A DNA stretch of 64,000 nucleotides from Candidatus Mycobacterium wuenschmannii (lineage in GTDB: Bacteria > Actinomycetota > Actinomycetes > Mycobacteriales > Mycobacteriaceae), in NCBI RefSeq assembly GCF_030252325.1, contig NZ_CP126981.1, positions 1,984,001 to 2,048,000 on the forward strand, in the 5' to 3' direction. The notes under the pieces are model-generated. The model was given only the letters and a program-made list of their open reading frames with translations, had not been told where the DNA came from and did not search any database. The number at the start of each line of letters is the position of its first letter. Position 1 is the stretch's first letter. The position numbers were made by a program, and so were the translations under genes. Positions 55,952-63,434 of the stretch are shown here, piece by piece.

Positions 55952-56033
55952 TCCCTCCGGGTGGGGATCCCCAGAAGAACACCAGCATGGTGCGCGATAC
56001 TGCCGCAATGCTCGACCACTTGGGTGTTGGCTC

Positions 56034-57626
56034 ATGAGTACTCGGTTGGCGGATTTCGTGGTCGATCGGCGAATGCTGCTGATGGCGGCGCTGGCCGCCC
56101 CCATCGGCGCGTTGGCGGCCGGCGCGGCCTGGTGTCTGCTTCGCCTCATCGGACTGGTGACCAACGTGGTCTTCTACCAACGCTGGGCCGTCGATCTGAT
56201 AGCCCCTGGCGCCCAACATCATCCGTGGTGGCTGGTACTCGGCGCGCCCGTGGCCGGCGGACTGGTCGTCGGGGTGATGGCGCGACTGGGATCGGAGAAG
56301 ATCCGCGGCCACGGCATGCCAGAGGCCATCGAGGCCATCCTCACCCAAGGCAGTCGGGTTGATCCGAAAGTCGCTGTGCTGAAACCGATTTCAGCAGCGG
56401 TCAGCATCGGCACCGGCGGTCCTTTCGGCGCCGAAGGCCCGATCATCATGACCGGCGGGGCGCTCGGATCGATCCTCGCCCAGCATCTGCATCTGACCGC
56501 GGATGAACGCAAGATCCTGCTGGTGTCCGGCGCGGCCGGGGGCATGGCGGCGACGTTCAACTCCCCACTGGCTTCGATCCTGCTCGCCATTGAATTGCTG
56601 CTGTTCGAGTGGCGCCCGCGCAGCACGGTGCCGGTCACCGCTGCGGTCGCGACGGCGATCGTGGTCCGCGAGTTCATTCTCGGCACCGAACCGGTTTTCC
56701 AGGTCACGCCGCATGTCACGCACATCGCATGGAACATCGACCTGCTGGCACTCGTCGCCGGCATCTGCGGCGCGGCGATCGCCATCCTGGCCACCCGGCT
56801 CGTGTACCTATCCGAAGACCTGTTCTCGCGCTTGCCTTTTCACTGGATGTGGTGGCCCGCGATCGGCGGTCTGATCATCGGAATCGGTGGGCTCATTCAG
56901 CCGCGCGCACTCGGCGTCGGCTATGACGTGATCGGTGCGCTGCTCACCGGCCAGGCCACGCTGTCGCTGATTGTCGGCATACTTCTTGTCAAGACCGCGA
57001 TCTGGTCACTGTCGCTGGGATCGGGGACTTCAGGTGGCGTGCTGGCGCCGCTGTTCATGATCGGCGGCGCGCTCGGAGGCCTTGTCGGGCACTGGTTTCC
57101 GATGGTGTTCCCCGGGTTCTGGGCGCTACTCGGTTTGGCCGCGGTGGTGGGCGCCGCCATGCGCGCACCCCTGACGGGCATCGTGTTCACACTCGAGCTC
57201 ACCCATGCGTGGCCTGCTCTGCTTCCGTTGATCATTGCGTCGTTCACCGCATATGCGGCGTCGGTGTTGATACTCGACCGCTCGGTCCTGACCGAGAAGA
57301 TCGCGCGGCGCGGCCTGCACCTGACCTGCGACTACACCACCGACCCGCTCGAGGCGTTCTTCGTCGAGGAGGTGATGCACACCGAAGCGCCACTCGTGCC
57401 CGTCGCCGGGACCATCGGCACTCGTGACACCCTGCGGCACGCGGCGAATGTCCTGGCCGAGGCCGGCGGACGACCGCTGCGGGTGGTGTCGCCAGACGGC
57501 GCGGAGCAGGGTCACCTGGTGATGGACGACCTGCTCGTCGCGCGCCTGCACGACCTCAACGAGGACACCCTGCGGACTCGCCCATTCGTCACCTTTGCCC
57601 GCCCGCGGCCGGAATCCGGCAGTTAG
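56034..57626 (+). CDS. ClC chloride channel/transporter with C-terminal CBS region
   Basis: 530-residue membrane protein with ten or more helices. The selectivity and gating segment is GTGGPFGAEGPIIM, where the Glu of GAEGP is the gating glutamate; GSGTSGGVLAPLFMIGG and GIVFTLELTHAW are later family motifs. Residues about 430-530 form a CBS-like regulatory region (VEEVMHTEAPLVPV). It moves chloride, perhaps against protons. It does not appear linked to the genes on either side. Confidence 0.9.
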   Translation: MSTRLADFVVDRRMLLMAALAAPIGALAAGAAWCLLRLIGLVTNVVFYQRWAVDLIAPGAQHHPWWLVLGAPVAGGLVVGVMARLGSEKIRGHGMPEAIEAILTQGSRVDPKVAVLKPISAAVSIGTGGPFGAEGPIIMTGGALGSILAQHLHLTADERKILLVSGAAGGMAATFNSPLASILLAIELLLFEWRPRSTVPVTAAVATAIVVREFILGTEPVFQVTPHVTHIAWNIDLLALVAGICGAAIAILATRLVYLSEDLFSRLPFHWMWWPAIGGLIIGIGGLIQPRALGVGYDVIGALLTGQATLSLIVGILLVKTAIWSLSLGSGTSGGVLAPLFMIGGALGGLVGHWFPMVFPGFWALLGLAAVVGAAMRAPLTGIVFTLELTHAWPALLPLIIASFTAYAASVLILDRSVLTEKIARRGLHLTCDYTTDPLEAFFVEEVMHTEAPLVPVAGTIGTRDTLRHAANVLAEAGGRPLRVVSPDGAEQGHLVMDDLLVARLHDLNEDTLRTRPFVTFARPRPESGS

Positions 57627-57693
57627 CGACGAGACGCTCTATCGGTGTCCGTCAAAATCCTCAGTTGACCGCCGTGAAACACAGGATTCAGGC

Positions 57694-57783
57694 ATGAAAA
57701 CTTTTATTCACCATTACTTCGGGGTCAGCCACACCATTAATCCGGTGCGGCTGGCCTTCGAACTAAGTCTTAGACGGACTTAA
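57694..57783 (+). CDS. Possible 29-residue small protein
   Basis: A short frame reads MKTFIHHYFGVSHTINPVRL... and ends at 57783, overlapping the 3' end of the HTH gene on the other strand. An AGG..AGG stretch lies before the ATG. Base composition is more AT-rich than around it. It may be chance; no family is recognised. Confidence 0.25.
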   Translation: MKTFIHHYFGVSHTINPVRLAFELSLRRT

Positions 57784-58116
57784 TCCGTTAGCGCCGGGAG
57801 CGGGCGTTCTACGCATCGACTTGATGACCTCAATGGCGTTTCGGTAGGTGTCATACCGCTGCCGGAGTTCGTCGTTCAGGCTGGCGACATCGACGTGCCC
57901 GAAGTCGACCAGCAGCACTGTCTCGTCGACGCCCAGACGGTCGGCGATCTGGCGGAGTTCGGCGTAAGTTGGGAAGTCGGGCTTGTCTTTTCGGCGGCTG
58001 TAGGTGCTCAGCGACAAGCCGAGCGTGGCAGCCATCTCGCTGTCGCGGACTCCCCTGCTGAGTAGCCTGCTGACGCTCTGGCGCGCGGTCCGGCCGTCGC
58101 AGTCGGTCAACGGCAT
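57763..58116 (-). CDS. Small HTH regulator
   Basis: 117-residue protein with an N-terminal helix-turn-helix (LSRGVRDSEMAATLGLSLSTYSRRK) followed by a helical segment (TYAELRQIADRLGVDETVLLVDFGHV) like Cro/C1-type or phage immunity regulators, and a C-terminal helix with RQRYDTYRNAIEVIKSMRR. The ATG at 58116 is chosen because TACCGT lies six bases upstream. Its neighbourhood is gene-poor, suggesting an acquired element. A CTAAGTCTTAG palindrome overlaps its stop. Confidence 0.6.
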   Translation of the reverse strand: MPLTDCDGRTARQSVSRLLSRGVRDSEMAATLGLSLSTYSRRKDKPDFPTYAELRQIADRLGVDETVLLVDFGHVDVASLNDELRQRYDTYRNAIEVIKSMRRTPAPGANGLSPSKT

Positions 58117-58122
58117 GCAGGC

Positions 58123-58128
58123 ACGGTA
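58123..58128 (-). promoter_or_regulatory. -10 box TACCGT, leaderless HTH gene
   Basis: TACCGT on the minus strand is followed by six bases and the ATG at 58116. Confidence 0.45.
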
Positions 58129-58602
58129 GCCGCAAAACTCGCGACTAGCAATCGACCGTTCAGATGAAATACCTCCATTCCAGAACGGGCACCGGATTAC
58201 CATTCCGTCAATGTAAGGGTCTCGCGATCCACGGCAATCCAACGGATGCAATTCTGGAACTCCGGACAATTTGTCCACACCTCTTGACCGCGTCGAATGG
58301 CGTCCCATACCGTTCCCGATATGCCCGTACCGACGAGTAGCAGCGCCGCAATGGCAGTACCCGCATGACGACTGACCGGGTGAGCATCAGGTTACTCAGC
58401 GACGTCCGGCCGGCGGGCGGATCGACCGGTTTCACGAAGGGTTCGGAGCTGCTGGTGCACGCTGCTACCGCCACCGCCCTAGTGCTCAGCGGCGCCGCGA
58501 TTCAACTGCCGGTTCGTCTGACGCCATAGGTGCTCGCGGCTGCCGCCGAGGGGTCGGCAATCGCAAGCCCGTGGGCATGCCGGTCCATCGATTGCCGATG
58601 CC
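58129..58602. other. Gene-poor stretch with degenerate coding traces
   Basis: No convincing intact gene. On the minus strand a frame open from 58391 to 58197 reads AGTAIAALLLVGTGISGTVWDAI then CPEFQNC, like a small membrane protein, but it has no normal start. A different minus frame just upstream (near 58474) reads VAVAACTSSSEPFVKPVDPPAG, like a lipoprotein signal. Together they may be one frameshifted relic. A plus-strand 54-codon frame at 58365-58529 is an alternative. Confidence 0.35.
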
Positions 58603-58608
58603 TAGGAT
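58603..58608 (+). promoter_or_regulatory. -10 box TAGGAT, leaderless
   Basis: TAGGAT is followed by exactly six bases and the GTG at 58615. Confidence 0.45.
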
Positions 58609-58614
58609 GTCGAC

Positions 58615-59391
58615 GTGGATATCAATGGAGCTAGCGCGGTCGTCACGGGCGGCGCGTCAGGAATCGGTGCGGCGACTGCCCGTCAGTTGGCCGCCAAGGG
58701 TGCCCGGGTCGTCGTCGCCGACCTGCAGGCTGACAAGGGCGAGGCACTCGCCCACGAAATCGGCGGCGTCTTCGTCACCGTCGACGTCACCAAGACCGAC
58801 CAGATCATCGACGCGGTCAACACCGCGGCCGACCTCGGGCCGCTGCGGGCGCTGGTGAACTCCGCGGGCATCGGCTGGGCCCAACGCACCATCGGCAAAG
58901 ACGGTGAGTTCGCTTCGGCGCACGACCTCGGCGCGTACAAGAAGGTCCTCGAGATCAACCTCGTCGGCACCTTCGACTGCATTCGCATCGCCGCCACCCA
59001 GATGAGCAAGAACGAGTTCACCGAGACCGGCGAGCGCGGCGCGATCGTCAACATGACCAGCGTCGCGGCCTTCGACGGCCAGATCGGCCAGGCGGCCTAC
59101 TCGTCGTCCAAGGGCGGAGTCGTCGGACTGACCCTGCCGGTCGCCCGCGACCTGTCGGCCGTCGGCGTACGGGTAAACACCGTGGCCCCCGGCCTGATCG
59201 ATACTCCGATCTACGGCGAAGGTGAGGCCTCGGAGGCGTTCAAGGCCAAGCTCGGCGAATCGGTGTTGTTCCCGCACCGCCTGGGCAAGCCCGACGAGCT
59301 GGCGTCCATGGTCGTCGAACTGCTCACCAACTCCTACATGAACGCCGAGGTCGTCCGAGTCGACGGTGGCATCCGGATGCCACCGAAGTAG
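58615..59391 (+). CDS. SDR, 3-hydroxyacyl-CoA dehydrogenase type II-like
   Basis: 258-residue SDR close in pattern to 17-beta-HSD10/type II 3-hydroxyacyl-CoA dehydrogenases: cofactor loop TGGASGIGAAT, NSAG, catalytic Ser in NMTSVAAFDG, YSSSKGG with Tyr and Lys, and RVNTVAPGLIDTP. It resembles Rv1144 of M. tuberculosis. The GTG start is supported by the TAGGAT box. It is the last core-looking gene before the accessory locus to its right. Confidence 0.87.
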   Translation: MDINGASAVVTGGASGIGAATARQLAAKGARVVVADLQADKGEALAHEIGGVFVTVDVTKTDQIIDAVNTAADLGPLRALVNSAGIGWAQRTIGKDGEFASAHDLGAYKKVLEINLVGTFDCIRIAATQMSKNEFTETGERGAIVNMTSVAAFDGQIGQAAYSSSKGGVVGLTLPVARDLSAVGVRVNTVAPGLIDTPIYGEGEASEAFKAKLGESVLFPHRLGKPDELASMVVELLTNSYMNAEVVRVDGGIRMPPK

Positions 59392-59392
59392 C

Positions 59393-59528
59393 TGTCTCAC
59401 AACGAAGGCCCCCGTCACCACGACTGTAGGTTCCCATTCTCGGTGTCATATGGCAGCGCCGTGAGCTGCGGTGACGCAGTCTGTCTCAACCCGTGTCACA
59501 CGAATTTTGTCTCACTTTGGTGTCATAT
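59393..59528. repeat. Cluster of TGTCTCA / GTGTCATAT repeats, IS-end remnant candidate
   Basis: TGTCTCA occurs at 59393, 59482 and 59508; GTGTCATAT at 59443 and 59520; GTGTCACA at 59493. Six closely related direct repeats within 136 bp, starting two bases after the SDR stop, resemble the multiple terminal transposase-binding repeats of IS21-type elements. No transposase gene is present. From 59529 to 59686 I see nothing else. Confidence 0.45.
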
Positions 59529-59686
59529 CCTCCGGCGCCGTCCGGCCGTGATCAGACGCACTCCCCGGGCATGCATTGACCGGTGAGCGAGGGCACCGAA
59601 GCGGGCACTACGGCTGGAGAAGGCAACACCCGGTCGATCTTGACGTATGTTGAATTCACCAGCCCAAGCCGGCCGGCTTCAGCCGT

Positions 59687-62023
59687 TCAGTCGCGGTTAC
59701 GAACAGTCGCTGCATCGCGATGACCAATACGTTCGAGATGGCGCAAGTTCTTGAATGCCTCTAAGAATTTGCTGTACTCGTCGACTGTCTTAAGCGGCTC
59801 CGCCAGAAGTTTGAAGTCGCGTCTGATCCGAGCCGTCGCAGCCTGAATGAAGTCTCCGGCGATCGTATCGTCCACCGCTGCGTCAATTCGCTTGAGAGCG
59901 GCCGCTGCGCGGTCGCGGGTGCACCCGTTCGGGTGGTCAGCCGTAAAAGTGTCGATTATGCGATCAAGGCGCTGATCGCGACGCGCCTCCAATTCACGTT
60001 CACGGGCGAGGCTCAGCGTCTCGGCAAGGCATTGAATGAGAGCAGCGAAGTTCGCGTCGAGCGCGGGTCCACCGGCGGGCCTGTTCGATCCTTCAAACTC
60101 CGACAAATACGCAAGCAGTTCCTTCGCGAAACCCGCCTTGGTGATCTGAGTGTCGAAGACGGCTTCGAAGGCGCCCGTCAAGGCGTCCCACAAACTGCCA
60201 CCCTGGGCTGACAATTCGTCCGTGAGATTTTCCTCCGTAAGGGCTTTCACCGTATCGTCGTCCAACCCGAGAAAGGATTTTGCGTAGCGCCGCGCGGCCG
60301 GCACAGCGACGTTGATCGGGATCAGGTCTTCTGGCTCCTGGACCACGACGCCCGGGGACGTGGTCAGCTGCGCTTGATCCGCCCATTCGGACACCACAAC
60401 AACAAGGTCGTCCGCAACGGTCGGTTTGCCGCGCGCTCCGCCTCGCTTGATTTGCTTACGCGCGGTTTGACCAGCGTCGTCACCGTCGAGGAGCACCGCG
60501 CAGGCTGGCTTAACCTGGTCACGACCGCGTGCGAGATAGAGCATGTAGGGGATGTTGGCGCCACCTGGAACGATAGTTACCTGGTTCAGGTCGAGGCACT
60601 GACTGGGAGGCGCGCCAGCGCGCAGCAACCTCGTATTCATTCCAGCGAGAAGGACTTGGTCTGCTATGCCCTCGACGAACAAGTTGTCGCCGCCAATGAA
60701 GGCGGTCTCTGCGACAAAAGAGCCCAGTGATGTACGAAGTGGCTCGTAATGGTTTCTCGTGGCATCTTTCACGTAGCGGGTGCCCTCGTCACGTGAGCCC
60801 TTATCGACGACTCGCACGCGGTGGCCGGCGTTCCGGTTGATCAGAAATGGCGAGTGCGTGACGTAGATGACCTGATCCTCGCGGTCCGAGTCTTCTGGAC
60901 GAGCGTGATGCTCGAGAATCTTCAGCAAGTCTTGCTGGCCCGAGGCAGATAAGTAGGCGTCAGGCTCGTCCATCAGAAGAACTTCGGTCCCGACAGATGG
61001 TCGAGGGTGGGATAGCAGTTGCACGTAGTAGCTGAGAAAGTAGCGCAGCCCGCGACTTCGTTCGGTGAACGAGTAGTCCGTGCCGGTGCGGTCGCGGATC
61101 GTGAAAACGAGCTCGTATTCACATGGGGAGACACGGAGTTGGAACTCGGGATCCTGGCTCCACCAACGCGACACGTTGAGGTGTCGGGCAATGGAATTAT
61201 TCATTTCTTGGATAAGCCCGTTGACGAGGCCTTCTCGTTCCTCTGCTATGGCGTTCTGAAGTTCCGCAAAACTTGACTCTTCGATTCGTGCAATTTTAGT
61301 CAGCAGATCGACTCCGAGCTGCTGCTGTTTGGATGCCTCGGCGTCTTGAGCGGAAGCGAAGGCGAATACGCTTGCCGCATTTTTGGTTACCTCTTCTTCG
61401 GACGTGAGACTGGTCAGGAACGTTAAAAAATCGATCCGTGCCTTACGGCTGGTTAGGCGCTGACTACGATTAGTCAGTGCCGAGATCGATATCGAATCAG
61501 GGAGTGGCGTATCGGTGTTGAGCTCGTAGGGACTGGGTAGAAGCCCTTGGACGACGCTGGCCTGGGCATCGGTCAAGTCGACGCGGTCGCCATCCTTGTC
61601 TACGACCGTCGCAGCACCCGGCGCCGGACGTAACAGTAGAAGGTCTCCATTCTTCCGAAGCGGGATCTGACTCCCATTCAAAGTGGCACGCTCATTGTCG
61701 TTCAGGTTGAAAGAGCCACCGACTTCCGGAAATAACCGAGATCCGCGCTCGACCGAGAAAAGTGCGGATGACCTGCAGAAGTCACGTTGGTGTAAGCCTT
61801 CACCGGTCAAAACTATTTTGATCGCGTCAAGTAGGTGTGTTTTACCAGACTCATTAGCCCCCACTATCGCGGTGATGTCCGCTTCGATCGCGATACGGAC
61901 ATGCGGCATCCATCCGTCTTGCGTTAACTGCCATGGTTCAGGCGTCGCCCCGGGCGTTGCCTTGAGTTCGTAGTCGAAGTTGAAAGATTTGTAGAAGCGG
62001 ATACAGATCTCGCGGATGTGCAC
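59687..62023 (-). CDS. OLD-family ATPase-TOPRIM nuclease
   Basis: 778-residue protein fusing an ABC-type ATPase to a TOPRIM nuclease. Walker A is GANESGKT (residues 55-62), the signature region is ERSRGLRYFLSYYVQLL, Walker B is VLLMDEPDAYLS (near 350), and the H-loop is YVTHSPFLI. TOPRIM acidic motifs are FVEGIADQVLL (near 450) and LLDGDDAGQ (near 510). This matches class 1 OLD nucleases such as GajA of Gabija, but no UvrD helicase lies beside it. It starts at GTG and is divergent from the TIR-TPR gene. Probably anti-phage defence; inferred. Confidence 0.85.
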   Translation of the reverse strand: MHIREICIRFYKSFNFDYELKATPGATPEPWQLTQDGWMPHVRIAIEADITAIVGANESGKTHLLDAIKIVLTGEGLHQRDFCRSSALFSVERGSRLFPEVGGSFNLNDNERATLNGSQIPLRKNGDLLLLRPAPGAATVVDKDGDRVDLTDAQASVVQGLLPSPYELNTDTPLPDSISISALTNRSQRLTSRKARIDFLTFLTSLTSEEEVTKNAASVFAFASAQDAEASKQQQLGVDLLTKIARIEESSFAELQNAIAEEREGLVNGLIQEMNNSIARHLNVSRWWSQDPEFQLRVSPCEYELVFTIRDRTGTDYSFTERSRGLRYFLSYYVQLLSHPRPSVGTEVLLMDEPDAYLSASGQQDLLKILEHHARPEDSDREDQVIYVTHSPFLINRNAGHRVRVVDKGSRDEGTRYVKDATRNHYEPLRTSLGSFVAETAFIGGDNLFVEGIADQVLLAGMNTRLLRAGAPPSQCLDLNQVTIVPGGANIPYMLYLARGRDQVKPACAVLLDGDDAGQTARKQIKRGGARGKPTVADDLVVVVSEWADQAQLTTSPGVVVQEPEDLIPINVAVPAARRYAKSFLGLDDDTVKALTEENLTDELSAQGGSLWDALTGAFEAVFDTQITKAGFAKELLAYLSEFEGSNRPAGGPALDANFAALIQCLAETLSLARERELEARRDQRLDRIIDTFTADHPNGCTRDRAAAALKRIDAAVDDTIAGDFIQAATARIRRDFKLLAEPLKTVDEYSKFLEAFKNLRHLERIGHRDAATVRNRD

Positions 62024-62249
62024 GCTGGCGTCTCACCATCACTCATTTTCGACGGGCCCGGCCGACCGCGTCCGTGGCACGAGTCTATGGCGCTCCTCCG
62101 ACACTGCTGCGTTGTTTGTCAGCGGCTTGGAGCTGCCCCACCAGCGCGCAGCCCGATCTCCGGAATGGCTCCTAGCGCCGACCCCTACGATCACCGCACG
62201 ATGGCAGCCTTCAAGTTGCTTCCGACGCTATCCGAGCGCAGTTTGGCGA

Positions 62250-62255
62250 TACGGT
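62250..62255 (+). promoter_or_regulatory. -10 box TACGGT, leaderless TIR gene
   Basis: TACGGT is followed by six bases and the ATG at 62262. The 238-bp gap between the divergent nuclease and TIR genes otherwise shows no clear motif. Confidence 0.45.
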
Positions 62256-62261
62256 CGTTAA

Positions 62262-63434
62262 ATGACCGTTGGTAGCTCAGAAGCGGGCATCAGTGCATTT
62301 CTGTCGTATCCGCAGGAGATGGCAGCTCAGGCCGACTCTTTGCGGAAGAGGATGCTAGCTCGTGGCTGGGGCGTCGGCGAGTACGGCCGCCCACGACTGG
62401 GCGATAACCTGCAAGGGTCGATCAACGAGTCCTTCGAAGCAGCAAATCTTTTTGTTGTCTTGGTACCGATCGCGGGCGCGAACAGCCACGTCCAGAGGGC
62501 CGAGATTGGTCAGATCCTCGAAAGGGCGTGGCAAGACGCGGATGCGCGAGTTGCCGTGGTGGCGCCGGCGGTGGGAGCCATCCCTCCAGCGCTTCGCAAC
62601 CGAAAGTTTGTGACCTACTACTCGCACGAGGATGCCGGACTGGAGAAGTGGCCTTCAAGCCCTACCGCTGTCGATGGGTTTCTGGATTTATTGCTTCAAC
62701 CTCGCGCAGATGGTGACAAGCAATTGGGCGGTGAGGCCGAAGCCATGCGCCAATGGCGAAACCGGCTTGTCCACCTTGGGCGCGCCCCGGTCGACGAGAT
62801 ACCCACCGAAGACCGACAAACCGTGCTCGAGAGCCTGAGGCAAGAGCTTGAGTTCGGGAGCAGCGCCGCCGCCGTCGTCCAGGATGGGAATCTCGAACAC
62901 CTGCTGAACCGAATACTTCTGAGTGAAGCGCTTGGAGATCGTGAGCTCGCGGAAAGGTTTTACCGGCTCATTCGTGCGGATACCGGCGGCAACGATTTCC
63001 TTCCGACGGCAGAATCGGCCGACGCCGAGTACTCCAGGGCTTTAGCTGCTTACGAAGTTGCGGCTTTCGATGAGGCCCGAACGGCGTTCGAACGGGCCGC
63101 CGAAATCAATCGGACCGTAAGAGGAGATAGCGATCCGCGGACGATCGCGTCGATGCATAACGCAGCCCTGGCTGCCGCCCGATCAGGAGATGTCGGGCGT
63201 GCAGAAGTTCTTTATAGAAGTGCCCTCGCGTCGGCCGAGCAGGGTCTCGGACCGCACCACCCGCAGACCGCCGGAATCGCCTACAGCCTCGCGTTGATCA
63301 ACGCCGCGAATGGCGATGTGCCTGAAGCTATTCGACTCTTCAGAATGGCCGAAGATGCTTACCGTCGCGTCACCCCGCCAGATAGCCCCGAGTTGGCTGC
63401 GGTTACTCGGGAGCTCGAGCGGCTGACTTCGTGA
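62262..63434 (+). CDS. TIR-like domain protein with TPR repeats
   Basis: 390-residue protein. Residues about 8-130 look like a TIR fold: ISAFLSYP at the first strand, a glycine/proline BB-loop-like region (YGRPRLGDNLQGSI), VVLVPIAGANSHVQRAE with a Ser near 75 and Glu at 81 in the position of the NADase glutamate, and VAVVAPAV. A linker leads to TPR helix pairs at residues about 250-370 (RALAAYEVAAFDEARTAFERA and two or three more repeats). It may be an NAD-degrading or signalling effector with a TPR sensor. It overlaps the next gene by GTGA. Confidence 0.7.
   Translation: MTVGSSEAGISAFLSYPQEMAAQADSLRKRMLARGWGVGEYGRPRLGDNLQGSINESFEAANLFVVLVPIAGANSHVQRAEIGQILERAWQDADARVAVVAPAVGAIPPALRNRKFVTYYSHEDAGLEKWPSSPTAVDGFLDLLLQPRADGDKQLGGEAEAMRQWRNRLVHLGRAPVDEIPTEDRQTVLESLRQELEFGSSAAAVVQDGNLEHLLNRILLSEALGDRELAERFYRLIRADTGGNDFLPTAESADAEYSRALAAYEVAAFDEARTAFERAAEINRTVRGDSDPRTIASMHNAALAAARSGDVGRAEVLYRSALASAEQGLGPHHPQTAGIAYSLALINAANGDVPEAIRLFRMAEDAYRRVTPPDSPELAAVTRELERLTS

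Noticed and set aside
59687..62023. Calling the nuclease Gabija GajA or PARIS
   Set aside because: No UvrD-type helicase gene lies next to it, and the TOPRIM domain is in the same chain as the ATPase, so neither named system fits.
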